Positions 1-8,227 of a stretch of DNA of 64,000 bases are shown piece by piece (within the stretch, counting starts at the first letter, position 1; the number at the start of each line of letters is the position of its first letter). This stretch comes from Ferdinandcohnia sp047246645 (GTDB taxonomy: Bacteria > Bacillota > Bacilli > Bacillales > Bacillaceae_L). The translations under genes and the position numbers were made by a program. The notes under the pieces were generated by a model. It was not told where the DNA came from. It worked only from the letters and a program-made list of their open reading frames with translations, and did not search any database. The stretch spans positions 1 to 64,000 of the forward strand of contig NZ_JBFOKR010000014.1 of NCBI RefSeq assembly GCF_047246645.1. The letters run 5' to 3'.

Positions 1-59
1 GCGTTATTGGCGGCCAATTTCCTCGTTTCTGACCAAGCCGCTTCAGCATTTCATTGAGG

Positions 60-125
60 AGGCTCACGGTCCGCCCGTGGAAAGCGAGTGCCAGGAGCGG
101 AAATCACCCCCTTTGTACCCTTTCA
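60..125. repeat. dispersed intergenic repeat, copy 1
   Basis: An 18-base stretch at 91-108 (CCAGGAGCGGAAATCACC) recurs exactly at 8117-8134 upstream of aceA. Both copies are non-coding and more GC-rich than their surroundings. Similar short repeats occur between genes of many Bacillus genomes. The rest of 1-248 holds no gene that I can support. Confidence 0.5.
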
Positions 126-248
126 CTCTAAAAGAAAAAAGGCAAATAGCAACGATTTTTAAGAAAAGAGCCAATTCACGATGAAGAAGGAATTTTCCCT
201 TTTTAGGCGAAATAGAATGTAAGCGATATCAACAAAAGAGGTGTATAC

Positions 249-1025
249 ATGAGTACTGTTTTATATCAAGTAGAAAACCATATTGCTACGATTACACTAA
301 ATCGTCCTGAAGCAATGAATTGTTTTAATTACGAAATGCTAAAAAATCTTGAATCAGTTGTAGAGGATATACGCTCCAATCCTGATGTGCGTGTAGTGTT
401 AATTACTGGTGCAGGTGAAAAATCATTTAGTGTTGGCGCTGACCTAAAAGAACGCAAAACGTTATCAGATTCAGAAGTGAAAAGAAATGTATATAAAATT
501 GGTGAAGTATTCTCAAGTATTGAGGCACTCCCTCAACCTACCATATGTATGATAAATGGATATGCATTTGGTGGTGGAATGGAGCTTGCCCTGGCTTGTG
601 ATTTCCGGATTGTTGTAGATGATACTTCTATGGGACTAACAGAAACAGGCTTAGCAATTATTCCAGGAGCTGGCGGTACACAACGTCTTCCAAGGTTAAT
701 TGGTGAAACAAAAGCTTTGGAGTTAATTTTAACGGCAAAGCGTATGACAGCAGAAGAAGCATATGCATATGGAATTGTAACTAGCGTCGTTACACGTACG
801 GAATTACGAACTGAAGCTTTAAATCTAGCAAATGCCATGTTGAAAAATGGACCTATCGCTCTGCAACAAGCCAAATTCGCAATTAAGCAGGGGATGAATA
901 CAGATCTGCAAACGGGATTGAAAATTGAAAGAAAAGCATACGAAGTCACGATTCCAACTGAGGATCGATTAGAGGCACTGGCAGCTTTTAGTGAAAAAAG
1001 AAAACCGAATTTTAAAGGGAAATAG
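249..1025 (+). CDS. enoyl-CoA hydratase/isomerase family protein
   Basis: A 258-residue crotonase-fold protein, the usual length for the family. It probably hydrates a 2-enoyl-CoA in the cytoplasm during fatty acid or branched-chain amino acid breakdown. The oxyanion-hole segment AFGGGMELALACDFRI lies near residues 105-120, followed by the typical GLAIIPGAGGTQRLPRLIG segment with its upstream Glu. The ATG follows AAAAGAGGTG at good spacing. It stands alone, with its own terminator, so context gives no substrate. YngF-like methylglutaconyl-CoA hydratases are one possible match. The family is certain and the substrate is not. Confidence 0.9.
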   Translation: MSTVLYQVENHIATITLNRPEAMNCFNYEMLKNLESVVEDIRSNPDVRVVLITGAGEKSFSVGADLKERKTLSDSEVKRNVYKIGEVFSSIEALPQPTICMINGYAFGGGMELALACDFRIVVDDTSMGLTETGLAIIPGAGGTQRLPRLIGETKALELILTAKRMTAEEAYAYGIVTSVVTRTELRTEALNLANAMLKNGPIALQQAKFAIKQGMNTDLQTGLKIERKAYEVTIPTEDRLEALAAFSEKRKPNFKGK

Positions 1026-1033
1026 ATTAGTAG

Positions 1034-1062
1034 AAGTACCTCAGGGATGGGGTGCTTTTTTA
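1034..1062 (+). terminator. intrinsic terminator of the enoyl-CoA hydratase gene
   Basis: The stem AAGTACC / GGTGCTT (one G-U pair) is followed by a T-run, starting 8 bases after the stop codon. Confidence 0.7.
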
Positions 1063-1106
1063 TTAGGACGGTAAATTGTGTTTCGTGTAGGACTTTTTTT
1101 GCTAAC

Positions 1107-1245
1107 GGCGATAGTAATGAATTATCGCTTATAAAATTTAATTAACGATGATAGAAATAATTTAACGCCTATAGAATAAAAAATAACGACGATAGAACCA
1201 AAATAACGCCTATAGAATGAAATATAGACGATAGTACTCCTTCCC
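1107..1245. repeat. degenerate short repeats (AACGNCNATAGAA)
   Basis: About six spaced, imperfect copies of a motif near TAACGMCKATAGAA fill this AT-rich gap, with some copies closer to CGATAGTA. No reading frame is open across them. They lie between a terminator and azlC. Function unknown; they could be a decayed minisatellite or multiple protein sites. Confidence 0.45.
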
Positions 1246-1367
1246 GACTATCCCAAAAAAGTAGATAAATAGAAAAATCTCACCTTTTAAAGTCAAAAAG
1301 ATTGAAATATAACCTCATTTTTAAGAGAATAGATAATAAAAACGGAGTTTGGGGGATACAAGAGGGA

Positions 1368-2093
1368 ATGTCTACAACAGTACTAGTTAAAAAACAATCA
1401 GATTTCCGTAGTGGTGTTCAAGCAGGGTTAAGTATTGCCATAGGATACATGCCAATTGCACTTACATTTGGTTTGTTAGCAAAAACAACAGGTCTCTCTG
1501 TTACAGAAACAGTGATGATGAGCTTAATTGTGTTTGCTGGAGCCTCACAATACATAGCTTTACAGCTTATCGCAGTGGGAACGGGTGTATTCGAAATTAT
1601 TCTTACAACATTTATCTTAAATATCCGCCACTTCCTAATGTGTGCGTCTCTTAATGAAAAAGTTGAGGAAGACCATCCAGTCAAAAAGGCGCTTTATTCC
1701 TTTGGGGTAACCGATGAGACATTTTCTGTTGCTGCTGTTAAAGAAGGTACTGTGACTACGGGGTATATGTTTGGCGTTATATCTGTATCATATGGAAGCT
1801 GGGTTGCTTTTTCCGGAGTGGGTCATGTAATTGGTTCAAGTCTGCCTAGTGTCTTACAGCAAAGCATGTCTGTTGCTTTATATGCAATGTTTATAGGGTT
1901 ACTTGTACCATCCATGAAAAAACAACGTAAAGTTGTCGTTCTGGCTGCTAGTGCTGCTGTACTAAACACCATTTTTTCCTTTTTCATGGAACCAGGCTGG
2001 TCAATTGTTTCAGCGACACTAGTTTCAGCAATAGGAATTGAAGCAGTTGTCCATTTAGGTAGGAATAAAGAGGAGGAAGTTGAAAATGGATAA
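1368..2093 (+). CDS. azlC: AzlC-family amino acid exporter, large subunit
   Basis: A 241-residue hydrophobic protein of the AzlC family (branched-chain amino acid or azaleucine export). Early residues GLSIAIGYMPIALTFGLLAKTTGLS and the GASQYIALQL and ILNIRHFLM segments are family hallmarks, and five or more membrane segments are visible. It overlaps azlD by 8 bases, the usual two-subunit arrangement in the cytoplasmic membrane. I start at the ATG at 1368 after GGGGGAT; the frame is open back to a TTG at 1302, but that would add a non-conserved tail. The exact substrate is inferred from the family. Confidence 0.85.
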   Translation: MSTTVLVKKQSDFRSGVQAGLSIAIGYMPIALTFGLLAKTTGLSVTETVMMSLIVFAGASQYIALQLIAVGTGVFEIILTTFILNIRHFLMCASLNEKVEEDHPVKKALYSFGVTDETFSVAAVKEGTVTTGYMFGVISVSYGSWVAFSGVGHVIGSSLPSVLQQSMSVALYAMFIGLLVPSMKKQRKVVVLAASAAVLNTIFSFFMEPGWSIVSATLVSAIGIEAVVHLGRNKEEEVENG

Positions 2094-2391
2094 AACAATA
2101 CTACTCATGATTATTGGGATGGGGCTTGTTACATATATTCCAAGAATGTTGCCACTCGTCGTTTTCAATTCTGTAAAACTGCCTCCTTTTCTTCAAGGAG
2201 TTCTTAAAAATGTGCCTTTTGCAATTCTAGGAGCATTAATTATCCCAGGGATATTCACGATTAATGAAGATATATGGTTTGGAATTATTGGGGCAGTCGT
2301 TGCTTTTGTAGTTGCATATTTGGGTGCAAATGTAATTGTGGTTGTACTAAGTTCAATTATTGCATTAAGTATTTATTCATTCTTCTTTTAA
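2086..2391 (+). CDS. azlD: AzlD-family amino acid exporter, small subunit
   Basis: A 101-residue membrane protein with about four hydrophobic helices and the AzlD signature TYIPRMLPL near residues 16-24. It is the small partner of AzlC, encoded with it by overlapping frames. AGGAGG at 2071-2076 lies 9 bases before this ATG, whereas the in-frame TTG at 2080 would be only 3 bases away, so the ATG is preferred. Confidence 0.85.
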   Translation: MDKTILLMIIGMGLVTYIPRMLPLVVFNSVKLPPFLQGVLKNVPFAILGALIIPGIFTINEDIWFGIIGAVVAFVVAYLGANVIVVVLSSIIALSIYSFFF

Positions 2392-2403
2392 GGAAATGAA
2401 AAT

Positions 2404-2712
2404 ATGAATCTTTTTACAGAGAGAGTAGTAGCTATCATTAAACAAATTCCATCTGGAAAGGTAATGACGTACGGTCAAATTGCAAGACTTGCTGGCAGTC
2501 CAAGAGGTGCAAGGCAGGTAGTTAGGGTACTTCATTCAATGAGTAAAAAATACAAACTACCATGGTTTCGGGTCATTAATTCAAAAGGAGAACTTGGAAT
2601 TAATGACCAAGAAACACATGAGGCACAGGTGTTGTTTCTAGAAGATGAAGGTATTGAAGTAATTGATAATAAAAGGGTCAGTCTTGAAAAATATCAACAT
2701 CATCCAGAATAA
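2404..2712 (+). CDS. alkyltransferase-like protein (ATL, MGMT family without the active Cys)
   Basis: A 102-residue protein matching the DNA-binding domain of O6-methylguanine-DNA methyltransferases (IPSGKVMTYGQIARLAGSPRGARQVV helix-turn-helix region). The active-site PCHRV is replaced by PWFRV (near residues 54-58). Proteins with Trp at the Cys position bind O6-alkylguanine without repairing it and pass the lesion to nucleotide excision repair. The gene follows azlD by 12 bases and may be co-transcribed; a long hairpin terminator follows it. Confidence 0.85.
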   Translation: MNLFTERVVAIIKQIPSGKVMTYGQIARLAGSPRGARQVVRVLHSMSKKYKLPWFRVINSKGELGINDQETHEAQVLFLEDEGIEVIDNKRVSLEKYQHHPE

Positions 2713-2768
2713 AAAACTGCCACTAATTGTTTAGGTGTTTCTAACAATTGGGGGGCAGTTTTTTATTT
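2713..2768. terminator. bidirectional intrinsic terminator
   Basis: A long hairpin with outer stem ACTGCC / GGCAGT and inner stem AATTGTTTAG / CTAACAATT is flanked by an A-run and a T-run. It can serve the ATL gene on the plus strand and argS on the minus strand. Confidence 0.75.
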
Positions 2769-2795
2769 ATGCGGACAATTTAGTTGTCTCTCTTT

Positions 2796-4484
2796 TTACA
2801 TTTCTTCTGGTGCTTTTATCCCTAGTAATCTTAAGCCTTCCTTCAATACAATCGTGACAGCATTTACAAGTGAAAGGCGATCAACTTGTTCAGGGTCATC
2901 CCCAAGTATCTTCACATGACTATAATACTTATTAAATTCTTGAGATAGCTCAAGCACATATTTTGCAATAACCGATGGTTCATAAAGCTGCATACTTTTT
3001 TCAATTGTCGTAGGGAACTCCATTAAAAGTTTAACTACTGCCCAGCTATGTGGGTCTGATAGTCCATTTACAGATGGTGCTATTTCCATTCCAGCTTTTC
3101 GTAAAATGGAGCAAGCCCGCGCATGGGTATACTGAACATATGGACCCGTCGTTCCCTCAAACTTTAACATATCCTCTAATGAAAACTCGACGTTATTGAG
3201 ACGTTCATTTTTTAAGTCGTGAAAGATGATTGCCCCAACTCCCACAGTTTTAGCGATTTCTTCTTTATTAGCCAAGCCTGGGTTTTTGTCTTCAATGTTT
3301 TTCATAGCCAGGTCAATCGCATCCATAATTACCTCTTCTAAAAGGACAATCTTTCCTTTCCGTGTCGACATCTTTTTCCCGTTTTTTAATATAAAACCAA
3401 ATGGAACATGGACCATTTCTTTAGCCCACTCAAAGCCCAACTTCTCAAGAACCAGGAAGATCTGCTTAAAGTGCAGACTTTGTTCATGTCCGACAACATA
3501 GATTGCCTTCTGAAATGAATAGGTGTTCTGACGATAAATCGCTGCTGTAACATCTCTTGTCGCATAAAGGGTTGCACCATCAGACTTTTTTATCAAACAT
3601 GGGGGAAGCTGATGCTCTGTTAAGTCTACAACTTCCGCTCCAGCTGACTCTACTAAAAGCTTTTTGTCCAACAGTAGGTTAATTGTAGGCTGCATCTTAT
3701 CATTGTAAAAAGCTTCACCATTATAAGAGTCAAATTCAACCTCTAATAATGAATAGATACGAGAGAATTCTCTTAAGGATTCCTCTCTAAACCAATTCCA
3801 TAACTCATGAGCTTCTTGGTCACCGTCTTCAAGTTTTTTAAACCATGCTCTCGCGTCATCCTCCAAACCAGGGTTAGACTCTGCTTCAGAATGGAACCGC
3901 ACATAAAGAGTAAGTAATTCGGTAATTGGATTGTTTTGAACTACTTGCTCATTTCCCCAAAGTTTGTAGGCCACAATTAGTTTTCCGAACTGTGTTCCCC
4001 AGTCCCCTAGGTGATTAATTCGTACAGTCTGATAGCCACACTTTTCCACAATTTTAGAAAGCGAGTTACCGATAACCGTTGACCGTAGATGTCCCATCGA
4101 AAATGGTTTTACGATATTGGGAGATGAAAAATCAATCGTAACCGTAGCTCCTTGACCTATTGTTGAACTCCCGTAACTTGCACCATGTTCTAAAATAGAG
4201 CTAAGAACCTTTTTACTTACGGATTCCTTTTGTAAAAAACAGTTTACGTACGGGCCGTTAGCAACAACCTTTTCAAAAATGGAATGTTGAAGTGTCTCTG
4301 CTACTTGTTTGGCTATTTCCACAGGAGACTTACGGAAACGTTTTGCCAGTGTGAAACAGGGAAATGCAAGATCTCCTTGCTCACTAAATTTTGGCTTTTC
4401 GATTAGTTTGTAAACCTCTTCATAGGTAAGTTTGTTTTTTAGCTGCTTTGTGATTTCTTCAGCATATAGTTTTATAACTTCCAT
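2796..4484 (-). CDS. argS: arginyl-tRNA synthetase
   Basis: A 562-residue class I arginyl-tRNA synthetase that charges tRNA-Arg in the cytoplasm. The HIGH-type motif is in SPNIVKPFSMGHLRST (near residues 124-139), the KMSK motif is KKMSTRKG, and the C-terminal DALR anticodon-binding domain ends the protein. The length matches Bacillus ArgS (about 556). The upstream T-box shows control by uncharged tRNA-Arg. Some Bacillaceae carry two argS genes, so this could be the regulated paralogue. Confidence 0.95.
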   Translation of the reverse strand: MEVIKLYAEEITKQLKNKLTYEEVYKLIEKPKFSEQGDLAFPCFTLAKRFRKSPVEIAKQVAETLQHSIFEKVVANGPYVNCFLQKESVSKKVLSSILEHGASYGSSTIGQGATVTIDFSSPNIVKPFSMGHLRSTVIGNSLSKIVEKCGYQTVRINHLGDWGTQFGKLIVAYKLWGNEQVVQNNPITELLTLYVRFHSEAESNPGLEDDARAWFKKLEDGDQEAHELWNWFREESLREFSRIYSLLEVEFDSYNGEAFYNDKMQPTINLLLDKKLLVESAGAEVVDLTEHQLPPCLIKKSDGATLYATRDVTAAIYRQNTYSFQKAIYVVGHEQSLHFKQIFLVLEKLGFEWAKEMVHVPFGFILKNGKKMSTRKGKIVLLEEVIMDAIDLAMKNIEDKNPGLANKEEIAKTVGVGAIIFHDLKNERLNNVEFSLEDMLKFEGTTGPYVQYTHARACSILRKAGMEIAPSVNGLSDPHSWAVVKLLMEFPTTIEKSMQLYEPSVIAKYVLELSQEFNKYYSHVKILGDDPEQVDRLSLVNAVTIVLKEGLRLLGIKAPEEM

Positions 4485-4499
4485 TTTTTAACCTCCATT

Positions 4500-4715
4500 C
4501 GAAAATAAAAAAATCCCGCCTCTATAAAAGAGACGAGATTTTCCCGCGGTACCACTCCAATTGTTCACAATGAACCTGCTTATGCAAAATAAATAACGGG
4601 ATTTACCCGGCACACCCTACTTAAGGAGGTTCAGGTGAGCTTCTCAGAAGTGCGCTTCATTATGAAAAGAACGTTAGGCTTCCACCATCCCTAACTCTCT
4701 ATTGTACTTATCATA
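4500..4715 (-). promoter_or_regulatory. T-box leader of argS
   Basis: Read on the minus strand, the segment holds the T-box core (AATTGGAGTGGTACCGCG, complement of 4545-4562) followed by a terminator hairpin (CTCGTCTC...GAGGCGGG and a T-run). Upstream, a Stem I-like region contains GGGATGGTGG and the segment GAAGCGCAC. In that segment CGC is the likely specifier codon, fitting Arg. Uncharged tRNA would stabilise the antiterminator and switch argS on. Bases 4716-4935 hold no gene; an inverted GGACAG / CTGTCC pair at about 4849-4880 is of unknown role. Confidence 0.9.
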
Positions 4716-4935
4716 ATTACTCTCTTCCTCATTGAATCAATATTATTGTTACTTATCATATTCTATCTAGTTTCATAATTCAATAGTTTTTCACTTACAT
4801 ATGTCCTTTTTTACTTGAACTACAGGTTATCCTATATATGTTCTTGGACAGACTACTTAAAGAACTTGTTCTAACTGTCCATGTTTTTTACTAAAATACT
4901 AGTAAGTAGGGTTGTACATGAAGGGGGACAGCTTA

Positions 4936-6198
4936 GTGAAAAAAGTAATTAGTTGGTCTTTAGGAATTTATCTTGTCTTTGGTTTATTTATAGCATGGTA
5001 TTTATTTTTCGGGGCAACAACGGACATACCATCACAATTAAAAGGAAGTCCGGCAGATCCACAGACATTCATGAATGAGCGGGAGCTATTATTAAGCCAA
5101 GAGTATTCTCAAATTAAGAACTTATTGTATTTTTTATCTGTTCCATTTGAGTGGTTAATCTATATCATCGTGTTAGTTGTAGGTATCTCGGCAAAGTTTC
5201 GAGACTGGTCAAAGGTATCAACAAAGTTTTCAATTCTACAAACAGCCATTTATTTATTCTGGTTATCTCTATTAGTAGAAGTTTTATCGTTCCCAATAGC
5301 CTGGATTAGTTATAATGTGTCAAAGTCATATAATATAACTGTACAATCAACTAATAGTTGGATGAAGGATGTATTGATTGATTTCTGGGTGAATTATGGG
5401 CTTATGATTTTAATAGTAGGTGTATTATTCTGGTTAATTAGAAGAAATGAGAAGCGCTGGTGGTTTCATGCATGGTTACTTTCAATACCGTTTTCTATGT
5501 TCTTAATGTTTGTTCAACCAGTAATTATTGACCCACTATATAATGACTTTTTCCCATTAACGAACAAAGAGTTAGAAAGCAAAATACTTGAGCTGGCAGA
5601 TCGAGCAGATATTCCAGCAGACCACGTATTTGAAGTCAACATGTCTGAAAAAACGAATTCATTAAATGCGTATGTAACTGGAATTGGCAGCAATTCTCGG
5701 ATTGTTTTATGGGATACAACCTTAGAAAGATTAAGTGAAAGTGAAATTTTGTTCATAATGGCACATGAGATGGGTCATTATGTAATGAAACATATATACT
5801 TTGGAATAGCGGGCTATCTACTACTTACTCTGGTTGGATTATTTATTATAAGTAAACTAATGAATGTCATGGTCAAAAAATGGGGAAGCAGATTTAAAAT
5901 TTCTAGTGTCAAAGATATTGCGGTTCTTCCATTGTTTCTCTTGTTAATTTCTGTGCTAAGCTTCGTTTCAGATCCTGTTTCAAATACAGTATCCAGAAAT
6001 CAAGAGAAGGCAGCAGATTTGTATGCGCTTGAAATGACAAATGACAACCAGGCAGCAGTCACTTCGTTTCAAAAATTAGCAAAGGCAGGATTGAGCCAGG
6101 TAAATCCACCATATTTGGTAAAGCTCTTCCGTTATGGTCACCCAACAATGTTAGAGAGAATCACATATACAAATGAATTTCAAAAGCAGGAAGAATAA
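4936..6198 (+). CDS. yhfN: M48-family (Ste24-like) membrane metalloprotease, YhfN-like
   Basis: A 420-residue integral membrane zinc protease. The zinc motif HEMGH is at residues 277-281, followed downstream by the third ligand region SRNQEKAADLYAL, and several membrane helices surround it. It closely resembles B. subtilis YhfN from memory, including the block QPVIIDPLYNDFFPL. The best start is the GTG at 4936: AAGGGGG lies 8 bases upstream and the N-terminus then aligns with YhfN. An in-frame ATG at 4918 has a weaker site. Ste24 relatives cut proteins near membranes; the substrate here is unknown. Confidence 0.85.
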   Translation: MKKVISWSLGIYLVFGLFIAWYLFFGATTDIPSQLKGSPADPQTFMNERELLLSQEYSQIKNLLYFLSVPFEWLIYIIVLVVGISAKFRDWSKVSTKFSILQTAIYLFWLSLLVEVLSFPIAWISYNVSKSYNITVQSTNSWMKDVLIDFWVNYGLMILIVGVLFWLIRRNEKRWWFHAWLLSIPFSMFLMFVQPVIIDPLYNDFFPLTNKELESKILELADRADIPADHVFEVNMSEKTNSLNAYVTGIGSNSRIVLWDTTLERLSESEILFIMAHEMGHYVMKHIYFGIAGYLLLTLVGLFIISKLMNVMVKKWGSRFKISSVKDIAVLPLFLLLISVLSFVSDPVSNTVSRNQEKAADLYALEMTNDNQAAVTSFQKLAKAGLSQVNPPYLVKLFRYGHPTMLERITYTNEFQKQEE

Positions 6199-6205
6199 AG
6201 AAATA

Positions 6206-6237
6206 AAAAACCTATTCATGTGAATAGGTTTTTTTGT
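6206..6237 (+). terminator. intrinsic terminator after yhfN
   Basis: Stem AAAACCTATTC / GAATAGGTTTT with a 4-base loop and T-run. Confidence 0.85.
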
Positions 6238-6272
6238 TTTATCGAAATGTCAAGATAATCAAACGTCATATA

Positions 6273-6391
6273 TTGTTATAATACAGATTTACTATTTTTA
6301 AATTGTTATATAAAAAATTAAAGAAAAATGTTCCAATTTTAAAAACACTGTTATATAATACTAACATGTTAAATAATCTGTATTATAACAA
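6273..6391. promoter_or_regulatory. paired 17-bp inverted operators of the glyoxylate genes
   Basis: TTGTTATAATACAGATT at 6273-6289 is repeated as an exact 17-base reverse complement at 6375-6391. The two copies start 102 bases apart and bracket the aceB promoter. The related half-motif TTGTTATA also occurs at 6303-6310. The spacing is compatible with a repressor binding two sites and looping the DNA between them; this is inference. No regulator gene lies next to it. Confidence 0.6.
6331..6359 (+). promoter_or_regulatory. likely sigma-A promoter of aceB
   Basis: TTCCAA at 6331-6336, 17 bases, then a perfect TATAAT at 6354-6359. Transcription would start near 6366, which puts the downstream operator arm at about +10 to +26, suited to blocking. 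Confidence 0.55.
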
Positions 6392-6417
6392 GATTTCGAA
6401 AGGTGTTGAGAAAGAGA

Positions 6418-8007
6418 ATGACGACACAAACGTCAGGGATTCAGGTCAAAGGGAAGATGAATAAGCAATTTGAAGAGATTTTGACACCTGATGCATTGGC
6501 ATTCATTGAGAAACTAGAACGAAGATTTGGTCAGCGAAGGGTACAGCTTCTAGAAAAAAGACAACAAAGACAACAAGAAATTATGAACGGAAAGATGCCA
6601 GATTTCTTACCTGAAACAGAGCATATCCGTAACAGTAATTGGACAGTAGCTCCAATACCGAAGGATCTCCAAGATAGACGGGTAGAGATAACAGGACCTG
6701 TTGATCGTAAAATGATTATCAATGCACTGAATTCAGGTGCAAAGGTCTTTATGGCTGATTTTGAGGATGCAAACTCTCCAACTTGGGAGAATGTTATTAA
6801 TGGGCAAATAAATCTTAGAGATGCGGTAAAGCGGACGATTTCATTCGAAAATCCGAATGGGAAGAAGTATGAGCTGAATAATGAAACAGCTACTCTCGTT
6901 GTACGTCCACGCGGCTGGCATTTAGAGGAAAAACATATTGTCCTGGATGGACATCGAATATCTGCAAGTTTACTAGACTTTGGACTTTATTTTTATCATA
7001 ATGCTACAACATTACTTGAAAATGGCAGTGGGCCATATTTTTACTTACCTAAAATGGAAAGCCATTTAGAAGCTAGACTTTGGAATGATGTATTTATTTT
7101 TGCTCAACAAGAACTAGGTATCCCGCAAGGTACAATTAAAGCAACTGTATTAATTGAAACAATCCTTGCAACTTTTGAGGTAGATGAAATTTTATATGAA
7201 CTTAAGGAACACTCAGCAGGTCTGAATTGTGGTAGATGGGACTATATATTTAGCTATTTAAAAAGATTTAGAAACGTAGAGAACGTAATATTACCAGATC
7301 GTTCAGTGGTAACAATGACGGTTCCTTTTATGAGTGCTTATTCACAGCATGTAATTAAAACTTGTCATCGCCGAAATGTTCATGCGATTGGCGGTATGGC
7401 AGCTCAAATACCTGTAAAAAACAATCCAGAAGCAAATGAAGAAGCATTTATTAAGGTACGTGCTGATAAAGAAAGAGAAGCAAAAAATGGCCATGATGGT
7501 ACATGGGTAGCACATCCGGGATTAGTACCTGTTGCTGCGGAAGTGTTTAATGAGGTTATGACAGGACCAAACCAAATTTATAAAAAGCGTGAGGATGTCC
7601 AAGTTACAGCATCTGACCTCTTAGCTATTCCAGAAGGAAGCATTACCGAACAAGGGGTTAGAACAAATATAAATGTTGGAATTCAATATATCGAGTCTTG
7701 GTTACAGGGACGTGGTGCTGCTCCGATTCACAACCTAATGGAGGATGCAGCAACTGCTGAAATATCAAGAGCACAGATTTGGCAATGGATTCGCCATCCA
7801 AAGGGAGTTTTAGACGACGGAAGAAAAGTTACCCTTGAACTTGTTCAACAATTGAAGGACGAAGAACTTGAAAAAATTAAACAAGAGGTCGGTAGCAAGT
7901 ATTTTGAAGCGGGCCGCTTTGAAGAAGCTACGACTCTATTCGAAAAACTAATAACGAATGACGAATTTGAAGAGTTTTTAACATTACCAGGTTATGAGAT
8001 TTTATAA
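6418..8007 (+). CDS. aceB: malate synthase A
   Basis: A 529-residue malate synthase that condenses glyoxylate with acetyl-CoA in the glyoxylate shunt. Conserved segments include MADFEDANSPTWEN, the VVRPRGWHLEEKH stretch, GLNCGRWDYIFSY and the HAIGGMAAQIP region. The length agrees with the A form (about 530). GTG and TTG codons at 6403 and 6406 are in frame, but homologues begin near the ATG at 6418. It pairs with aceA downstream, separated by 220 bases, so the two may share control. Confidence 0.93.
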   Translation: MTTQTSGIQVKGKMNKQFEEILTPDALAFIEKLERRFGQRRVQLLEKRQQRQQEIMNGKMPDFLPETEHIRNSNWTVAPIPKDLQDRRVEITGPVDRKMIINALNSGAKVFMADFEDANSPTWENVINGQINLRDAVKRTISFENPNGKKYELNNETATLVVRPRGWHLEEKHIVLDGHRISASLLDFGLYFYHNATTLLENGSGPYFYLPKMESHLEARLWNDVFIFAQQELGIPQGTIKATVLIETILATFEVDEILYELKEHSAGLNCGRWDYIFSYLKRFRNVENVILPDRSVVTMTVPFMSAYSQHVIKTCHRRNVHAIGGMAAQIPVKNNPEANEEAFIKVRADKEREAKNGHDGTWVAHPGLVPVAAEVFNEVMTGPNQIYKKREDVQVTASDLLAIPEGSITEQGVRTNINVGIQYIESWLQGRGAAPIHNLMEDAATAEISRAQIWQWIRHPKGVLDDGRKVTLELVQQLKDEELEKIKQEVGSKYFEAGRFEEATTLFEKLITNDEFEEFLTLPGYEIL

Positions 8008-8099
8008 AATACTTTTTTACTTGGGTTGTTAAAGTAAAACTTGTTGGTTTATATGACTTTTGCTATTGGTTATTAAGTTGAATAATATGTTATAACACG

Positions 8100-8135
8100 G
8101 GTGATTGTAGCGATTACCAGGAGCGGAAATCACCA
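8100..8135. repeat. dispersed intergenic repeat, copy 2
   Basis: Contains the same CCAGGAGCGGAAATCACC found at 91-108. It lies in the non-coding gap between aceB and aceA (8008-8227), which otherwise holds only the aceA ribosome site. Confidence 0.5.
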
Positions 8136-8227
8136 AACAATGTAATATGTATCTTATTAAAAAGCAGAAAAAATAAACTTTTTGGAAAGTAAATATAAAT
8201 AATACATTTCTTAAGGAGGATATACAC

